From Promethearchaeota archaeon (GTDB lineage Archaea > Asgardarchaeota > Lokiarchaeia > Sigyniarchaeales > SOKP01), in contig JAUVXW010000014.1 of the NCBI GenBank assembly GCA_030603385.1, positions 1 through 64,000 of the forward strand: DNA of 64,000 nucleotides. The letters are read 5' to 3'. A program made the position numbers and the translations under genes. Below the pieces are notes generated by a model, which worked only from the letters and a program-made list of their open reading frames with translations, ran no database searches and was not told the DNA's origin. Numbering within the stretch: position 1 is the stretch's first letter; each line of letters starts with the position of its first letter. Shown piece by piece: positions 61,034 to 64,000 of this stretch.

Positions 61034-63481
61034 CTAATAGTTAAAATATAAGACTGATTCTCGAACTTTCCATATATCCCAGAAATAGTATCGCATTGGT
61101 TTATACGTCCAAGTTTCATACAAAGCTAATTGATCGTAAGCATGAGGACTTGGAACTCCCATGTAGTTGACAAATCCACTTTGCCCGGGTGGAATTACGT
61201 TGACTGCATGTGGTGCGGGTTTCCACCATCGATTCCACCCTCTTCCTTTTATCATTTCTGCTATCTGGTTATAGGTACCACGATTCATACCATGCATAGT
61301 TGGAGCTGGTAAAGCACCTTGTGCGCTAAATGTTACTGTTTGAATCGGAGTAAGCCAAGTTGACATGTCTGGTCCGTATTTTGATTGTAAGTATATAATG
61401 GCTTCTTTAAGTACTCGATTTATAACTTCATATTTCTCTTCGCCATTTAAATAATCATAGTATAATGGCAATTTTGAATCTACACCATCAAATACGTGTA
61501 TTAATGTACTTGTTCCTGCTCCTGCACCAGAAGGAATGTCATCGTCAAAAACTTCATTATCTATATTACGATACCATCTTTCGAAGATTGTAAGTCCTGG
61601 ATCATCATATGTAGCTGTAGGATCAGGCCAACTTGGATTTAATACATCATTGTAATGAAGGTTCCATCCTTCCAAGTATGGTAAAGCTGCTTGAATGTCA
61701 GGATCCATAGATGTGCTCGCTGCTTCAATTAGATCATCAAGAAAACTCATTGCAGGAATGTGATTGTATCCCGCATCCATGTTTATTCTATTCATATCTT
61801 CAAAAGAGATTTTATCATCAGATGCCAGAAGATCTTGTATTCGTTTGACACGATGCCCTTCACCCCAATCTGCTTCTCCATATGGCCAATCTGCTATTGG
61901 TTTATTATTCCAATTAGCAAGAAATCCTTGTTTTGGATCGATGCACTTAGGCATTTCACTAAATCCTGTAAGACCAACCCATTCTTCTTCACCCGTTCCG
62001 TATAAAGGTAATCTGTCATCAATAGGTCGACCATCCCTTCCTGTTTCTGGTTTTATTGGAAATGTTCCAGCATGCCAAAATCCTACTCTTCCATGTCTAT
62101 CCGCCCATAAGAAGTTATGATTCGGTTGTATTGTTTTAACAGCTTTTTGAAAATCCCAGATATTTCTTGCTTGTTGAAAGAGAGACCAACCTTCTTCTGC
62201 GGCCATCTCATTCTTATAGTATGGTGCTTTTATTGTGAAAGCAAGATGGTTAACCTCGTCAATAAAGAGTATCGGACCATGTACCGTACGATAGATCTCT
62301 TCTTCTCTAGTAGGTTCAAAAGGGGAATAAAATGTTTCAGTTCTGACTTCCATATCTATAAATTCACCATTATACAAGTATTGAGTATGATCAGTTGGAT
62401 TTAGAGTTTCAATATAGGTATCCATTACATCTGAACCCCCAGTTGTAGATGTCCAAGCGCCGTCTTTACTAACACCAATTAATATTGAAGGTGATTGGGG
62501 CATCATCATACCCACAGCATCAATACCAGCACCATGCAATCCCATTTCTAGGACAATCTGAGGAATTGTTTGACCCATTTGAGGCCCTCCTAATTCCATT
62601 GCATTGCGTGTTGTCGTCTTTTTTGGATGAACAACCCATGCGTTACTTCCAAATTTGGTTGGAATCCCAAGAGATTCGAATAATTGAGTTTGTCCCATTT
62701 GTATTTGTTCATATTCATTATACAATGTTCCAAAATTTCCAGGTAATTCCATCATGGGATTAGATATTTTATTGTTAGAAAATTTGCCTCCAGTACCAGG
62801 AATTGTAACTTCAGCACCTGGATCTTGTTGAGGATAAAGATCATTAAACATCAACCATCCTTCCGTTTCTCCATGTGCCGCTTGCAATGCTTGCAATGCT
62901 GCAAAATATGAAAGTTCATTTCCACCAGTTCCGCCAAACCTCCAAGCCATCATAACCGTAACAACTACACTATCTTCGATAGAGAATGGTTCAAGCGGGA
63001 GTTCATATGCAAGATATTCTGCGGGAACAAGAGATGGATCTCCCCCCGCGAGGGCAGTTAAAGCTTCTGTAATATAGTAATTAATACCATCAATATATGC
63101 TAAATTCATTTCTTTTAACTTTGCTTTAGGGTTAATAGGTTCCCACTTATCAAAAATTTCTTTTAATTCTTCCCTACTATATCCTAATTTCCTTGTTTCA
63201 TAATCTTGATCAATAGTTGCCAAACCAAATTCCGCTAGATTTCCGAAAGCAGATCGTCTGTAGATATCTGCTTGCCATAATCTATCCTGAGCCATAGCGT
63301 ATCCTGCGCCAAAACCCAAACCCTCTTTAGTCTTTGCAAAAACATGCGGAACACCATAATCATCTCTAATAATTGTAATTCTTTTACGATTCCAGCCTTT
63401 ACATGCATAGACAGGAGATAATGGGATAAACAATAACAAGACCATTAATGACAGAGCAAGAACTGTTATTTTTTTTTTCAT
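61034..63481 (-). CDS. Secreted penicillin-acylase-family Ntn hydrolase
   Basis: A 815-residue precursor from the ATG at 63481 (MKKKITVLAL); an upstream extension is unlikely. A signal peptide of about 25 residues (LALSLMVLLLFIPLSPVYA) is followed by ITIIRDDYGVPHVFAKT and GYAMAQDRLWQADIYRRSAFG, typical of the alpha chain. Autocleavage would occur at Gly278-Ser279 in KFGSNAWVV, giving a beta chain with N-terminal Ser. QQARNIWDFQKAVKTIQPNH and FWHAGTFPIK belong to the beta chain. Family members cleave N-acyl amides such as acyl-homoserine lactones or penicillins outside the cell. The substrate here is unknown; scavenging N-acylated amino acids would fit. Confidence 0.9.
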   Translation of the reverse strand: MKKKITVLALSLMVLLLFIPLSPVYACKGWNRKRITIIRDDYGVPHVFAKTKEGLGFGAGYAMAQDRLWQADIYRRSAFGNLAEFGLATIDQDYETRKLGYSREELKEIFDKWEPINPKAKLKEMNLAYIDGINYYITEALTALAGGDPSLVPAEYLAYELPLEPFSIEDSVVVTVMMAWRFGGTGGNELSYFAALQALQAAHGETEGWLMFNDLYPQQDPGAEVTIPGTGGKFSNNKISNPMMELPGNFGTLYNEYEQIQMGQTQLFESLGIPTKFGSNAWVVHPKKTTTRNAMELGGPQMGQTIPQIVLEMGLHGAGIDAVGMMMPQSPSILIGVSKDGAWTSTTGGSDVMDTYIETLNPTDHTQYLYNGEFIDMEVRTETFYSPFEPTREEEIYRTVHGPILFIDEVNHLAFTIKAPYYKNEMAAEEGWSLFQQARNIWDFQKAVKTIQPNHNFLWADRHGRVGFWHAGTFPIKPETGRDGRPIDDRLPLYGTGEEEWVGLTGFSEMPKCIDPKQGFLANWNNKPIADWPYGEADWGEGHRVKRIQDLLASDDKISFEDMNRINMDAGYNHIPAMSFLDDLIEAASTSMDPDIQAALPYLEGWNLHYNDVLNPSWPDPTATYDDPGLTIFERWYRNIDNEVFDDDIPSGAGAGTSTLIHVFDGVDSKLPLYYDYLNGEEKYEVINRVLKEAIIYLQSKYGPDMSTWLTPIQTVTFSAQGALPAPTMHGMNRGTYNQIAEMIKGRGWNRWWKPAPHAVNVIPPGQSGFVNYMGVPSPHAYDQLALYETWTYKPMRYYFWDIWKVRESVLYFNY

Positions 63482-63755
63482 TTTTTTGAGATCACTTTTT
63501 TTTGGATATTCATTTTTATAAAATTTATGCAAGTAATATGTTTGACACTTTAATATATAAATCTTCTTTTTTCGAAATTAAAGTTTAAAATATAAGTAGA
63601 TTTAGACAATTTTATAATGATAACTTAGTAAATGACATACTTTTAAGAAAATTAAATAAACTTGCATAATCCCCAAATTAATTTGAAAAAAGTTTAATGA
63701 ATCTTTTCATTTCATTTTATAGTAATCTGTTAATATAAGATAAATTTGAATCATC

Positions 63756-64000
63756 ATGCCAAGTTCTAAAGAGTATATTGATTTAGATAATGAATATTGC
63801 GCTCATAATTACCATCCTATTCCTGTTGTGATATCAAGAGCAGAAGGGGTTTGGGTTTATGATCCAGAAGGAAAGAAGTATTTGGACTGTTTATCAGCAT
63901 ATTCAAGCCAGAATACGGGGCATTGTCATCCCGAAATTATCGCAGCTTTAAAAGAACAGGCAGATATTGTTACCCTAACTTCGCGGGCATTTCATAATGA
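63756..64000 (+). CDS. Class III aminotransferase, ornithine-aminotransferase-like (5' part, cut by window edge)
   Basis: Only the first 81 codons are present: [20 protein letters not shown], then [40 protein letters not shown] and [10 protein letters not shown]. The NYHP and [11 protein letters not shown] segments match ornithine-oxoacid aminotransferases, which make glutamate semialdehyde from ornithine. It is the third class III aminotransferase in the window. The catalytic lysine lies beyond the edge. A 223-base intergenic region precedes it. Confidence 0.85.
   Translation, partial: MPSSKEYIDLDNEYCAHNYHPIPVVISRAEGVWVYDPEGKKYLDCLSAYSSQNTGHCHPEIIAALKEQADIVTLTSRAFHN

Overview
The window is AT-rich (G+C roughly one third by eye) and reads as a chromosomal piece of an Asgard archaeon, most likely of the Lokiarchaeia type. 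Four things point there: two Rab/Ras-like small GTPases with WDIGGQE/WDVGGQE switch II motifs; a heterodisulfide reductase HdrA and an MvhD/VhuD-type subunit read through five in-frame UGA codons, followed by a hairpin resembling a eukaryotic-type SECIS; tungsten-type aldehyde oxidoreductases and an ADP-forming acyl-CoA synthetase subunit; and a possible roadblock-like protein. The species assignment is inference.

Layout. 1-1.7 kb: 5' part of a type I glyceraldehyde-3-phosphate dehydrogenase, then a HEPN/MNT toxin-antitoxin cassette bracketed by an exact 23-bp direct repeat. 1.8-10 kb: a serine hydrolase with an apparent SCP2-like insert, an enoyl-CoA hydratase relative, a metallo-hydrolase, a YbaK-type deacylase, an Fe-S protein, a roadblock-like protein, a large orphan and a TPR protein. 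10-20.6 kb (all minus strand): an electron-transfer cluster read from right to left: HdrC/GltD/HdrB fusion, tungsten oxidoreductase, four-cluster ferredoxin, HdrA (three UGA), MvhD (two UGA), SECIS-like hairpin, FrhB-like flavin/Fe-S protein. A ribbon-helix-helix/aspartic-protease pair lies beyond, between the intact FrhB-like gene and a decayed copy of its 3' end. 20.7-29.7 kb: QueG-like protein, a large SNF2 ATPase, the two GTPases, a DUF364 protein, a cyclophilin-like protein, an RHH antitoxin-like protein, an HNH endonuclease and a second MNT/HEPN pair whose HEPN gene is interrupted by UAA. 29.8-47.8 kb: amino-acid and acyl-CoA metabolism (class III aminotransferase, M20 peptidase, ACD alpha subunit, two 3-hydroxyacyl-CoA dehydrogenase relatives, Fe-alcohol dehydrogenase with a second aldehyde oxidoreductase, HypB, QueG-HEAT protein, AcoX/NAD-kinase-like protein, two SDRs) and a coiled-coil orphan. 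48-59.1 kb: a lysine fermentation cluster (aminotransferase, CaiB-type CoA transferase, Kce, methyltransferase, Kdd, KamA, KamB, KamD, KamE) interrupted by a third HEPN/MNT pair on the other strand. 59.2-64 kb: a DDE transposase, a secreted penicillin-acylase-type hydrolase and the start of an ornithine-type aminotransferase.

How it fits together. The gene set suggests an anaerobic heterotroph that ferments amino acids. KamA, KamDE, Kdd and Kce would take lysine through beta-lysine, 3,5-diaminohexanoate and 3-keto-5-aminohexanoate to acetoacetate and 3-aminobutyryl-CoA. Aldehyde oxidoreductases, alcohol dehydrogenase, hydroxyacyl-CoA dehydrogenases and the ACD subunit could carry intermediates to acids with ATP formation. 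The Hdr/AOR cluster resembles the tungsten-dependent class II benzoyl-CoA reductase (Bam) architecture and would couple ferredoxin, NAD(P)H and a low-potential substrate, possibly by flavin-based electron bifurcation. The Bam-like reading and the bifurcation are inference.
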